A DNA stretch of 64,000 nt from Rubinisphaera italica (GTDB lineage: Bacteria; Planctomycetota; Planctomycetia; Planctomycetales; Planctomycetaceae), in the NCBI RefSeq assembly GCF_007859715.1, contig NZ_SJPG01000001.1:3684728-3748727 (forward strand), written 5' to 3'. The translations under genes were made by a program, and so were the position numbers. Positions 18,264-26,888 of this stretch are shown here, piece after piece. The stretch's first letter is position 1. The number at the start of each line of letters is the position of its first letter. Below the pieces are notes generated by a model, which saw only the letters and a list, made by a program, of their open reading frames with translations, was not told where the DNA came from and searched no databases.

Positions 18264-18779
18264 TCAGATTGCCTCAGAGCCAGTATACGGTATCCACACG
18301 TGCGCGTCATCGAACTCTACGAAGTATTTGGATGCGGGAAGTTGTTTTAGAAGCGATTTGCTTGCGACGATTCCGCCAAATGAACCGTCAAGAATCTTTG
18401 ACGCCCAATCTGTGTTGAGTTCATCAACGTCGAGTAAAAAGTCGACGTCCCAGCCAACCATCGCGAGCTGATAGCCCGGTGCGCCGCGTAGACATTCATA
18501 GAGAAACACACCCAGGCGAGTCAGTTGTGCGTTGGAAAGAGGAATCCGTTCGTCGGTTTCGTCAAGTGCGACGCCGCAACCAACGTTTGCAGGCACAATC
18601 AACACTTGGAACCGCGTCGGATCGTTGTATGGGTATCCGGAAATAAGCGGGGCGTGAATCGTGATTGTGTATTCGTCGATCTGTACCGGGCCAATACGGG
18701 ATTCGAGCCACCGGCGGCAGCAATCCGCTGCGCCTTTGTCGCCCGCGAAGCCAGCTACTAGTTCAAATGCAATTGCCAT
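18264..18779 (-). CDS. Integron cassette gene 2, unknown protein (171 aa)
   Basis: The gene fills the DNA between attC site C and attC site B: it starts 18 bases after the GTTCTGCC core of C and stops 14 bases before the box of B. The soluble, acidic protein has no signal peptide and no motif I recognise. It starts [18 protein letters not shown] and ends in a strand-rich part ([17 protein letters not shown]). Single-gene cassettes with novel proteins are typical of chromosomal integrons. The function is unknown. Confidence 0.68.
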   Translation of the reverse strand: MAIAFELVAGFAGDKGAADCCRRWLESRIGPVQIDEYTITIHAPLISGYPYNDPTRFQVLIVPANVGCGVALDETDERIPLSNAQLTRLGVFLYECLRGAPGYQLAMVGWDVDFLLDVDELNTDWASKILDGSFGGIVASKSLLKQLPASKYFVEFDDAHVWIPYTGSEAI

Positions 18780-18796
18780 CTGGCTTCGACTTTAAG

Positions 18797-18887
18797 GCAG
18801 AACTATTGCAATCACCCGGTCGCGACAAGAGATTGTCCATTGTCACCCCCCCCGATGTCGCGACTCGGGTGCATTGCCTGGTTCTGC
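18797..18887 (-). other. attC site C
   Basis: Boxes GCAGAAC (18797-18803) and GTTCTGC (18881-18887) end a 91-bp palindrome. Arms 18808-18826 (GCAATCACCCGGTCGCGAC) and 18857-18877 pair over 19 bases with only an unpaired G and an unpaired A six bases apart. Position and spacing match site B, although the arm sequences differ. A run of eight Cs lies in the variable loop. Confidence 0.82.
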
Positions 18888-18898
18888 CATTCGGCCAA

Positions 18899-19503
18899 TC
18901 ATCCAGAGGAACCAGCGGTTGCGGTTAGTGTCTCAAACAGCGATTCGATCCGATCGAACTTCGATAGCAATTGCTTCTCAAGACTGTCCATCTCCCCTTG
19001 AAATTTGCGTACTTCTTTCACGACGCTTCCCTTGTCAACAGAGACACGTTGAGTCACGGCCTGCCCAAGAATCTGCTTCTTGACGACAATGCTGTCGGGA
19101 ACGTTCAGGATTAATTGATCGTTCTCTACGCGTACACTTTCAAAGATTGCGATATCGCCCCGCGAAGTTTTGCCGTTTCACTTGCGGCCGTCGCGGTTGA
19201 CAATCGAATGTCTTCCGTGTTCTTCTGCAACCTAGCAATCTCTTCAATGAGACTGGGAATGCGATCAGTATTTGACTTGCTTCCGACAAGTTCCTCTCTC
19301 ACGGACGTAAGCGTGGTCTTTTGCTCTACACGATCGTTTTCGTCACCAACACTCTTGATGATACTGAGTACGAGGGCAACAGCCGCCACAACCACAATGC
19401 CCTTGCCTGCCATCGTGAGCTTTCCATCTTTGCGAGGATCACCTGCTATTCCATATGTGACGCCCGCCAGTGCAACGACAGCGAGTAAAATGTCAACCCA
19501 CAT
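18899..19503 (-). pseudogene. Integron cassette gene 3, two-helix coiled-coil membrane protein, frameshifted
   Basis: From ATG 19503, 20 bases after the core of site D, the first frame runs 125 residues to 19126. It has two membrane helices (about 4-21 and 34-52), then a helical Ser/Thr/Glu-rich region. A second frame, offset by -1 and without its own good start, continues the helical theme (DIAIFESVRVENDQLILNV, then EMDSLEKQLLSKFDRIESLF) and stops at 18899, beside attC site C. The join falls at a GGGG run (CGCGGGGCG, near 19155). It is a decayed gene, a sequencing error, or less likely programmed slippage. The function is unknown. Confidence 0.6.
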
Positions 19504-19522
19504 ACGATTCCTACAATCTTTG

Positions 19523-19583
19523 GCAGAACAGGTATTCGACCGCCGAAGTACGGTAATGTTTTACCGCATTTATTCGGTTGAGT
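19523..19583 (-). other. Candidate attC/attI site D at the start of the array
   Basis: GCAGAAC (19523-19529) faces the first cassette, and GTTGAGT (19577-19583), a perfect GTTRRRY box, lies at the other end. Between them an imperfect 23-base inverted repeat (about 16 of 23 paired) has a TGT loop. It is shorter than sites B and C and lacks their two-bulge pattern. It may be a decayed attC or the attI side. Confidence 0.45.
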
Positions 19584-19678
19584 ATGGATAAATAAACTTA
19601 ATTATGAAAGAATGTCTAGCTAGTTTGCCAGAGAACGCTGACGATCCAATGATACGATACCGCATCGGAGTACGTGCG

Positions 19679-19860
19679 ATGCCGCAACCTTCACAAAACC
19701 AGCAAGTGCACACTTCTGATTTGAACCCATCAATACCAATTGTACCTCAACCTAAATTTCTCGAACAGGTTGCCAATGCTTGTCGCTTCAGGCAGTTTGC
19801 GTATCGTGTGGAGTCATTCACCGTGCCCTTATCCAACGATTCATCCCGTGGATCCAATAA
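19679..19860 (+). pseudogene. Truncated integron integrase (IntI) N-terminus
   Basis: The plus-strand frame from ATG 19679 (another in-frame ATG at 19604) contains PKFLEQVANACRFRQFAYR, then VESF. This mirrors the N-terminal core-binding motif of IntI and related tyrosine recombinases, roughly P-[KR]-L-L-[DE]-Q-V-x-x-A-x-R-x-[RK]-H-[YF]-S-x-R-T-E. After VESFTV the next expected piece (W-I-x-R-F-I) appears in another frame as ALIQRFIPWIQ, ending at TAA 19860. So only ~60 residues remain, frameshifted, and the catalytic domain is gone. It is divergent from the cassettes, the normal intI position. Confidence 0.55.
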
Positions 19861-19887
19861 AAAAAGCCTCTGGAAAAATCCAGAGGC
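19858..19887 (-). terminator. Rho-independent terminator for tRNA-Asp
   Basis: On the minus strand GCCTCTGG-ATTTTT-CCAGAGGC (19866-19887) is followed by seven Ts. It lies 47 bases after the tRNA 3' end. It also sits exactly where the integrase remnant stops. Confidence 0.85.
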
Positions 19888-19929
19888 TTTTCAAATTTCG
19901 CAGGTCAGGAAGAAGGAACTTCACTGACC

Positions 19930-20011
<82 letters not shown>

Positions 20012-20027
20012 TTGTTTGTGTGGGAGC

Positions 20028-20055
20028 ATCTTAGCTAATCCACACAGGTAGTCAA
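20028..20055 (-). promoter_or_regulatory. Sigma-70-type promoter of tRNA-Asp
   Basis: On the minus strand TTGACT (20050-20055) and TAAGAT (20028-20033) are 16 bases apart, with the -10 box 19 bases before the tRNA 5' end. Confidence 0.6.
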
Positions 20056-20200
20056 TTACTTCGGATATTTTTCGTTTCGACTTGATCAAATTTCCTGCAT
20101 ACGGCACAGTAACAGGAAGCATCATCAGATCGAAAATGATTCTAAGTGTTTGGCTGGATTCAGGATAGGTCTATGCACCCTATTTAGGAATGAGAAGCGA

Positions 20201-21721
20201 ATGTTTTTGATACGACAGATTTTTTTGCCGTCAGGTTCGCGAAAATCGCTTCATTTCTGGATTTGTACTTCCGGGATTCTGTGCGGATTGCTTAATCTGG
20301 GATGTGATTCTGCTCCGTCCTCCCCTGCTCCTCCCGCTGAAGAAGTTGTCATTCCTGAGTCGATTGAAGTGGAAATTCTCGCGGGACGTCCCAGGATCAA
20401 TCAGAGTGATGCTCTTCGGCTGAGGCCAGTCGAGCCGGAGATGGCTTCAGATTCACTTCCTCAGGCGAATATGCAGGCTGATCCTGGTCCGAAATTCAGT
20501 GAAGCCGAGTTGAATGAGCTGGGGATTGAAATCTTCTCGTCGACTCAGTTTGAGTTGCGAAGTGATGCGGTGCAGCCATCGAATGAGGGTGAGTTCAAAC
20601 GGCTGCCCGGCTACGTCGATCAGCTGATTGCCTGGGTTCAGGAGAAACGGGAAGTTCAGAATGCAACCAAAGTGCGGGGATCGATCATGGAGGACCCTGC
20701 ACTGTTCCTGCAGGCCGGGTTGGCTCCTGAGGAATTGAAAGATATTCGACATGGTTTGTATCGAGGTCAGGAATTCTGGATGCGGGAGCAGGAGACGGAT
20801 TATTTCCGTCGGCACTTGATGTTTCACGAAGTGGTCCATTGTCTGCTTGATGTACATGGATACGCAATTCCTGTTTGGTTTCATGAAGGAATGGCCGAGC
20901 GGATCGCGGTTCATCAGAATGATGAAAAGGGGAACGTTTTATTTGCACAGGTGCCGGGGGATGTGCAGGTCGATGGTGGTTTTGGGCGGATGCAATTGAT
21001 TCGGGAGGAAATTGCAGCAGGTCGTTTCAGGACTCTGAATGCAGTGCGTGAGATTGAGCCTCGGGAGTTTTATTCGGGAGATACCTCTTATGCATGGTCT
21101 TGGGCAATGTGTTATTTCCTGGCGGAACATCCTCAGACGAAAGTTCAGTTTGCGTTATTATCTGATGCGAAATCGGCTCAGCAGTTTCAGCAGATGACCG
21201 AAGAAATGCTGAGTCAGCAAACCGATCGACTCAAAGCCGACTGGCTGGTCTTCACTTCTCAACTGGAACCGAATTTTAATTTTCAAAAAATGCTGATCGA
21301 CTGGTCGGCTCGATCTCAGCTGACGTCTGCTGATGTCTCCTTCAGTTTGGAGGCCGATCATAACTGGCAGAATTCTGGCTATCAGGTGACGGCTGGAAAA
21401 ACATACCAGGTCACAACTGAGGGACAATACATTGTCGACAACGATCCCAAAGATTGGATCTGCGAGCCTCAGGGGGTTTCCGTGGAATATGTCGACGGGT
21501 TTCCTCTCGGAATGGTTCAGGCAGTCATTTACAACATGGAAACGCCGGATGCCCAAAAGGATAGAGTCTTTTTGAAGCCGATTCGGATTGGTCGTGAGAA
21601 AACCCTGATCGCTGCAAAATCAGGAATGCTATTCTTCCGGATTAACGATCACGCGAACAGCTGGGAGAACAATCGGGGAGAGATTGCGATTCAAATACAA
21701 GCACGAAGCGCAAGCGAGTGA
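20201..21721 (+). CDS. Putative lipoprotein metallopeptidase (HExxH)
   Basis: ATG 20201 gives a lipoprotein signal with lipobox LNLGC (Cys35) and 506 residues; a longer TTG start at 20150 is less convincing. The zinc motif HEVVH (His209-His213) is followed by WFHEGMAERIA (Glu229), the pattern of DUF1570/peptidase-MA-like gluzincins in which the second Glu is the third zinc ligand. A C-terminal beta-rich domain (about 390-500, GYQVTAGKTYQVTTEGQYIV) recalls LecA/PA-IL-like sugar- or surface-binding folds. The last residues (QARSASE) and the stop codon are encoded by the palindrome at 21697-21764. Confidence 0.65.
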   Translation: MFLIRQIFLPSGSRKSLHFWICTSGILCGLLNLGCDSAPSSPAPPAEEVVIPESIEVEILAGRPRINQSDALRLRPVEPEMASDSLPQANMQADPGPKFSEAELNELGIEIFSSTQFELRSDAVQPSNEGEFKRLPGYVDQLIAWVQEKREVQNATKVRGSIMEDPALFLQAGLAPEELKDIRHGLYRGQEFWMREQETDYFRRHLMFHEVVHCLLDVHGYAIPVWFHEGMAERIAVHQNDEKGNVLFAQVPGDVQVDGGFGRMQLIREEIAAGRFRTLNAVREIEPREFYSGDTSYAWSWAMCYFLAEHPQTKVQFALLSDAKSAQQFQQMTEEMLSQQTDRLKADWLVFTSQLEPNFNFQKMLIDWSARSQLTSADVSFSLEADHNWQNSGYQVTAGKTYQVTTEGQYIVDNDPKDWICEPQGVSVEYVDGFPLGMVQAVIYNMETPDAQKDRVFLKPIRIGREKTLIAAKSGMLFFRINDHANSWENNRGEIAIQIQARSASE

Positions 21722-21764
21722 GCCTTTCCAAATATGAACACACTCGCTTGCGCTTCGTGCTTGT
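21697..21764. repeat. Palindromic element, family A, overlapping a gene end
   Basis: Left arm 21697-21720 and inverted right arm 21741-21764. The left arm contains the final codons of the preceding lipoprotein gene; its GAGTG followed by A creates the TGA stop. The hairpin may also end transcripts from both converging genes. Confidence 0.85.
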
Positions 21765-21773
21765 CAGTGTTGA

Positions 21774-22292
21774 TCAACTTACGACGTAACCGCTGGCAAT
21801 AATCATGAGGATGATCTTCAGGACAATCATCGAATGCACAGCAGCAATCGTATCGTCGATCATGATGCCGACGCCGCCTGCGAGTTTTTCGAAGCGTTTG
21901 ATCGGCCAGGGTTTGAGGATGTCGAAAAAGCGGAAGATGATGAAGCCGAGGATTGCCGTCGTAATTGTAAATGGCGAGAGAATATAAAGGATGGGAAAAG
22001 CCGCGATTTCGTCAAAGACGACCCACGGCGGATCTTTGCGTTCGAAGTGCTTGGCTCCTGAACTGCAAATTGGCACTCCTACAGCAAAGAGCAGAATTGT
22101 CACTGGGATTAACCAGAGGCCAATCACACCCAGACTGCTTAAGCCCCAGACGAGTGGCAAGCCGAGAATTGTGCCGAATGTTCCTGGAGCAAATGGAGAG
22201 AGGCCGGTTCCTAAGCCGACCGCCAGCCAGACCCGACCATCACGAATGGAACGGTGACGGACGGATTGATCGGCAATAATTGGTTCAGTCAT
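21774..22292 (-). CDS. pgpA: Phosphatidylglycerophosphatase A
   Basis: The 172-residue membrane protein matches PgpA, which dephosphorylates phosphatidylglycerol-phosphate in phosphatidylglycerol synthesis. Diagnostic stretches are an N-terminal GTGLSPFAPGTFGTILGLP, the central PPWVVFDEIAAF with its conserved Asp-Glu, and GGVGIMIDDTIAAVHS near the end. Three to four membrane helices are visible. It stands alone, converging on the metallopeptidase gene across the family A hairpin. Confidence 0.88.
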   Translation of the reverse strand: MTEPIIADQSVRHRSIRDGRVWLAVGLGTGLSPFAPGTFGTILGLPLVWGLSSLGVIGLWLIPVTILLFAVGVPICSSGAKHFERKDPPWVVFDEIAAFPILYILSPFTITTAILGFIIFRFFDILKPWPIKRFEKLAGGVGIMIDDTIAAVHSMIVLKIILMIIASGYVVS

Positions 22293-22487
22293 TCCTGAAA
22301 CGATTTCTACGTGCTATAACAAAATGCTTGTCTGTCACAATCTGTGAATCAATTGAGCATTTTAGCATGGATCCAGAGAATGAGAACACCGGTTGGAGTG
22401 TGTACAAACAGTTAATATTCAGACTTTTATTGCTTCAAAAGACATAACGGTTTACTGATGAACGTTTAGCCGAAATTACTAACTTAA

Positions 22488-22517
22488 GCCGTCCCCTCGC
22501 TGACGCTTCGGGTTAAG
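22488..22517. repeat. Single arm of palindromic element, family B
   Basis: GCCGTCCCCTCGCTGACGCT and the following GGGTTAAG match the right arm of the element at 5494-5520. No second arm is nearby. It lies just after the sulfatase stop on that gene's strand. Confidence 0.7.
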
Positions 22518-22527
22518 ATGACAGGAC

Positions 22528-23970
22528 TTAGTCGAAGTATTTTTCGACAATCCACTTGGGCTGATGGACATCGGGTTTGCGTGGATGGCCTGTAAGGTCT
22601 TTGGTTTTGGGTTGAGGATTTTTGACGGTTAACGTCTGCTCATCTCCGACTTCTGTCTGCCAGGTTTTCATCAGTTCGAGCATTTTTGATTTTTGCATGG
22701 CGTATTCTGGAATCTCCGCCAGATTATGCATTTCGTGAGGATCGTTTTTCAGATCGAACAGCTGCTGAAAATTGATCTGTGGATAAACGCAAAGCTTCCA
22801 GCGTTCATCACGGACGGACCGTTGAGTGTTCTGATAGGGCAGAAAGATAGAATCGCGTACCGATTTCTGTTCGCCCTTGAAAATTCCTGAAAGACTTTTT
22901 CCTTCTACTCGTTCTGGAGCTTCCACTTCAAGTTGACCACATAGCGTGGGATAGATGTCGAGGAGATAGGTAAAAGCCTCACTCGATTTCCCCTGAGGAA
23001 TTCCGGGGCCGACAAAGATGAGAGGGGCTTTCATGCTGTGTTCAAAGACGTTTTGCTTTCCAAGTAAACCATGACTACCCATGCCGAGGCCGTGGTCGGC
23101 TGCGTAAACGATGATGGTGTTCTCACGTTGTCCAATTTCATCGAGAGCTTTCAAAATGCGACCGATTTGCTTATCCATGTGAGTGATTAAGCCATAGTAT
23201 TCACAAAGTTGATCGCTGATGACCGATTTCTCTCGCGGCCAGGCAGCCAGCATTTCATCGCGGATGACCAGATTGCCATTGTTGAAGTCGAGCTGTGGTT
23301 GGAAGTTTTCCGGGAGAGGCGGGCGATTGTTGTAGTACATTTCACGATACTTCTCAGTCGGATTCCGAGGATCGTGAGGAGATGTGAATGCGACATACGC
23401 AAAGAATGGCTGCTCGCCTCTCTGAGTTTTCAAAAATGAAACCGCTGCGTCGGCAAATTGTTCACTCGAAAAACCATCTTTGGCGATCCCGCGGGAAATC
23501 AGCTGGCCATCCTGAATATCTGAGAGTGGAACCCGAGTGTGGTCGGACATGCCTCCCATGAAAACATTCTGGCCGTGCTCGAAACTTCTTAGAATCGACT
23601 TCCCGCCGTTGTGCCATTTGCCAGTCGCAAAGGTTTCATACCCCTGCTCCCGCAAAAGTTCGCCGAGTGTGACTTCGCCATCCATATTGTTATTGGAGTG
23701 CATCCACATGCGGCCCGTATGCAACATCGCCCGGCTCGGCATACAGACGGCTCCACTGTTGGAGCCAAAGCAGTAGTTGTTGCGGAAACTGAATCCCTGT
23801 TCGACGAGGCTGTCGATGTTGGGAGTCTGAATATGCTGATTTCCCCAGGCGCCAATGGTGTCTGTTCGTTGGTCGTCAGCAAATAGAAAAAGGATGTTTG
23901 GCTTGTCAGCAGCCTGAGCGATATTGGCTATGCCAAAAAATAGTCCGATCATCATATACAAGTATCGCAT
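22528..23970 (-). CDS. Secreted sulfatase
   Basis: The 480-residue protein has a signal peptide (cleavage near residue 20, IAQA-AD). The type I sulfatase signature C76-M-P-S-R80 is present; its Cys becomes formylglycine. Metal-binding motifs include LFADDQRTDT near residue 30 and a later DHGLGMGSHGLLGK. The family removes sulfate esters from sulfated sugars such as algal polysaccharides. It is followed on the other strand by a ThuA-domain gene; such pairs are frequent in planctomycetes, but a shared substrate is only an inference. Confidence 0.9.
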   Translation of the reverse strand: MRYLYMMIGLFFGIANIAQAADKPNILFLFADDQRTDTIGAWGNQHIQTPNIDSLVEQGFSFRNNYCFGSNSGAVCMPSRAMLHTGRMWMHSNNNMDGEVTLGELLREQGYETFATGKWHNGGKSILRSFEHGQNVFMGGMSDHTRVPLSDIQDGQLISRGIAKDGFSSEQFADAAVSFLKTQRGEQPFFAYVAFTSPHDPRNPTEKYREMYYNNRPPLPENFQPQLDFNNGNLVIRDEMLAAWPREKSVISDQLCEYYGLITHMDKQIGRILKALDEIGQRENTIIVYAADHGLGMGSHGLLGKQNVFEHSMKAPLIFVGPGIPQGKSSEAFTYLLDIYPTLCGQLEVEAPERVEGKSLSGIFKGEQKSVRDSIFLPYQNTQRSVRDERWKLCVYPQINFQQLFDLKNDPHEMHNLAEIPEYAMQKSKMLELMKTWQTEVGDEQTLTVKNPQPKTKDLTGHPRKPDVHQPKWIVEKYFD

Positions 23971-24170
23971 TAAGGCTCCGTTTCAATCTATCTGGATTTT
24001 GGCGTTTGTCTTTTCGATTTCATCATGAGAAAGACTGCCGAGCGAGTCAACACAACAGGATCACTTCATATGAGTTGCACTCTTGAGTCCTTCTGGGAAT
24101 GATAGGGAGTCTGAAAGTCAGTCACTATTCAAACCAAATATCAAAATCATTGTTGAACAAAGGATTTTAC

Positions 24171-25055
24171 ATGCGATCAATTCCTCTTCTGATACTCCTG
24201 CTTACGGCCTGTCTGAATTTGACAACTTCAAATCGTGTGATTGCAGACGATACTAAAACGAAAGCCCCAACCAAACTGAAAGGTCTCTTGATCACTGGAG
24301 GGTGCTGTCACGATTACGAAAATCAGAAACGAATCATTACCGAAGGTTTAAGCCAACGATTAAGTATCAGCTGGGATATTGTCCACGAAGGAGGTTCGGG
24401 GAAAGATCACAAGGTTTCTGTCTACGAAAAGGAAGGCTGGGCCAAGGATTACGAAATCATTGTCCACAACGAATGTTTTGGTGGTGTGACAGATGATGAA
24501 TTTGTGAAATCGGTTGCGGCTGCTCACTATGGCGGAACACCAGGCGTCTTCATTCACTGTGCATTACACAGTTACCGCAACTCAACTAAAGGGGCGGACT
24601 CCTGGCGAGAAGCAATCGGACTGACTTCCGTTCGTCACGACAGAGCCAAACTTTCCCTCGATGTCGTGAATCAGGCTCCTGATAATCCGATCATGAAAGC
24701 GTTTCCAGAGAAATGGGAAACACCGAACGGTGAGCTCTATCAGATCGATAAAATCTGGGAGAACTGCACGCCACTGGCCACTGCTTACAGTGCGGAGAAT
24801 GAACGTGACATGGTGGTGATCTGGTCGAATCAATTCGGTGGCACAAAAATGTTCGGTACTTCACTGGGACATCATAACGAGACCATGAACACCGACGTCT
24901 GGCTGGATGTTGTTTCCCGAGGCGTCCTCTGGGCAACCAATCACCTGCAGGAAAACGGTAAACCGGAAAAAGGTTATGAAGGCACGGGCGTTAAGCCGAT
25001 CGTGATCGGGCCTATCGAAGCAAAACCAGATCCTAAGTTTGAAAAGAAGAATTGA
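24171..25055 (+). CDS. Secreted ThuA-domain protein
   Basis: ATG 24171 has AAGGA about seven bases upstream and gives a signal peptide (RSIPLLILLLTACLNLTTSN, cleavage near VIADD). The remaining ~270 residues match the ThuA (trehalose utilisation) glutamine-amidotransferase-like fold: LKGLLITGGCCHDYENQK, the mid-domain GTPGVFIHCALHSY, and FGTSLGHHNETM near the end. The family is of uncertain enzymology but is linked to sugar breakdown in Bacteroidetes and planctomycetes. A longer in-frame start at 24099 would bury the signal. Confidence 0.85.
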   Translation: MRSIPLLILLLTACLNLTTSNRVIADDTKTKAPTKLKGLLITGGCCHDYENQKRIITEGLSQRLSISWDIVHEGGSGKDHKVSVYEKEGWAKDYEIIVHNECFGGVTDDEFVKSVAAAHYGGTPGVFIHCALHSYRNSTKGADSWREAIGLTSVRHDRAKLSLDVVNQAPDNPIMKAFPEKWETPNGELYQIDKIWENCTPLATAYSAENERDMVVIWSNQFGGTKMFGTSLGHHNETMNTDVWLDVVSRGVLWATNHLQENGKPEKGYEGTGVKPIVIGPIEAKPDPKFEKKN

Positions 25056-25092
25056 GTGGGTTCACAATCAGCGTTCTTCTCAATCTCGAAGT

Positions 25093-25269
25093 CCCCTCTC
25101 CCTCCGGGAGAGGGTTAGGGCGAGGGGCAATCGATGTTGATTACAATAAAAACATCGAAGCGCCCCCCTCATCCGGCCTTCGGCCACTTTCTCCCCAAGG
25201 AGAAGGAAAGGAAACCGCTCCCCAAGGAGAAGGAAAGAACACCGCTCCCCATGGAGAAGGACAGGTTGC
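25093..25269. repeat. Palindrome plus 27-bp tandem repeat
   Basis: CCTCTCCCTCCGGGAGAGG (about 25095-25113) is a near-perfect palindrome. At 25191-25269 a 27-base unit beginning CTCCCCAAGGAGAAGGA is repeated 2.9 times (starts 25191, 25218, 25245) with few changes. Each unit holds a small CTCC...GGAG palindrome. No gene lies here. Confidence 0.8.
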
Positions 25270-25295
25270 TACAGTCAACTAAGCAATACATAGTT

Positions 25296-26888
25296 TTAAG
25301 ACCGCGTCGACATCAAAGTCTGAACATCATAAGCCCGCTCGCTTTGTGCACGTTCAGGATCGTCTTTGTATTCAAGAGCCAGCTGATACAGTTCGCGACC
25401 TGCTTCGGTCGGATACTCGGAATTGACGCATGCACGACAGAGTGAGCTTTCCTCGATGCCAATGCTTTCGTGCAATGTGTCAATTGGAAGATATCGCAAG
25501 GAGTCGGCTCCCAGTTTTTTCGCCATCGCTGCTTCGATAGCCGGGGTCATTTCCGGGCCGTCCATGAATTTCGGTGCGAACAATTCGCCGATGTTGGACA
25601 TATCGATGCCATAAAAGCAGGGAGAGATAATCGGCGGACAGGCAACGCGGACGTGAATTTCCTTGGCTCCACCACGAACTCGGATTTGATCGATCAGTCC
25701 TTTCATTGTCGTCGAGCGGACGATCGAATCTTCGACGAGAATCACTTTGCGATTGCGGAAGACTTCTGGGAGCGGAGTGAATTTCAGGCGGACTTTGTCG
25801 GCTCGATCTTTCGATTCAATAAATGTTCGCCCGACATAACGATTTCGCATCAAACCTTCCAGACACGGAATATTCAGTTCGTAGGCCATCGCAGAAGCAG
25901 CAGACTTGGCGGTATCCGGAACGGGAACGACAATAGTATCTTCGTCGATTTCCAGCCTTTCCTGCTTGGCCAGATGTACGCCGAGTTGTGTTCGTGAAAG
26001 ATAGACGCTGCGTTCGTCGAGAGAGCTGGCGGCGTTGGCGAAGTAGATCCATTCGAAGAAACAATGTGCTTTTCGAGGACTTTCGGCAAATCGATGTTTT
26101 TCGATGCGACCATGCTGAACGAGAATCATTTCACCCGGTTCAAGAGTGCGTATGCTGGAATTGTCGAAACCGAGATTCCAGAGCGCGACACTTTCGCTGG
26201 CCGCGGCAAACATCGGGCCATCAATCGCATAACAGACTGGACGGATGCCAAGAGGATCGCGAGCAATAAACATATCGCCGCGAGCATTAAGGAAGACAAT
26301 GTTATAAGCACCATCGAGTTTTTTACTCATGCGGCTCATGGTGCCGACGAGATCGCCTCGGCCATGAATTGAGAAATCCTGAGAGAGCAGATGCATAATG
26401 ATTTCCGTATCGGTTTCACGAGCCAGATGGAAATCGTCCTGTTCTTCAATTTGCTCTCGAAGTTTCTGATAGTTGGCCAGTTGGCCGTTGAATCCAAAAC
26501 TGAACCATTTGGATTTTTGCACATGAGAACGTTCAAACGGTTGTGCATAACTGCGGTCATCGGTGCCGCAGGTGGCGTAGCGAACGTGGCCAATGGCGGC
26601 TCGTCCGTTGTACTCTTTGATCAGTTGCTCGGCTTTTTCTTTGCGTCCCAGTCGGAAAACTTCATTCACTCCGCCAATATCTTTATGAGTGCGGATGAGC
26701 TGCTTTCGCTCGGTGTTGTAGCTCGTCATTCCGGCTGCGAGCTGACCTCGATTCTGAATATCGAGGAGCAGGCGAGGAATCAAAGCGGCTGTTTGATTCT
26801 GGTCGTTATTTGGGACAAGCGGGGAGACATCATCGTGAATGAGATGATAAACCGCAGCAATGCCACATTCGTGAAACAGTTCGGCCAT
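25296..26888 (-). CDS. purF: Amidophosphoribosyltransferase
   Basis: The 530-residue protein catalyses the first committed step of purine synthesis, moving glutamine amide nitrogen to PRPP. The N-terminal glutaminase nucleophile would be Cys8 (HECGIAAV) after removal of a seven-residue propeptide. The PRPP site [13 protein letters not shown] and the nearby RYVGRTFI are clear. [10 protein letters not shown] near the C-terminus may be part of an iron-sulfur or structural Cys set as in Bacillus-type PurF. The spacing at the N-terminus is slightly unusual (insert before NRGQLAAG), so a close PurF paralogue is possible. It is a single gene, not in a pur operon. Confidence 0.85.
   Translation of the reverse strand: MAELFHECGIAAVYHLIHDDVSPLVPNNDQNQTAALIPRLLLDIQNRGQLAAGMTSYNTERKQLIRTHKDIGGVNEVFRLGRKEKAEQLIKEYNGRAAIGHVRYATCGTDDRSYAQPFERSHVQKSKWFSFGFNGQLANYQKLREQIEEQDDFHLARETDTEIIMHLLSQDFSIHGRGDLVGTMSRMSKKLDGAYNIVFLNARGDMFIARDPLGIRPVCYAIDGPMFAAASESVALWNLGFDNSSIRTLEPGEMILVQHGRIEKHRFAESPRKAHCFFEWIYFANAASSLDERSVYLSRTQLGVHLAKQERLEIDEDTIVVPVPDTAKSAASAMAYELNIPCLEGLMRNRYVGRTFIESKDRADKVRLKFTPLPEVFRNRKVILVEDSIVRSTTMKGLIDQIRVRGGAKEIHVRVACPPIISPCFYGIDMSNIGELFAPKFMDGPEMTPAIEAAMAKKLGADSLRYLPIDTLHESIGIEESSLCRACVNSEYPTEAGRELYQLALEYKDDPERAQSERAYDVQTLMSTRS

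Noticed and set aside
17500..19900. Reading the palindromes between the accessory genes as ordinary terminators
   Set aside because: They lack T-runs, are ~91 bp long, share box sequences at both ends and share two bulge positions, which fits attC sites better.
25191..25269. CRISPR array
   Set aside because: The 27-base units abut with no unique spacers and no cas genes are present, so this is a plain tandem repeat.
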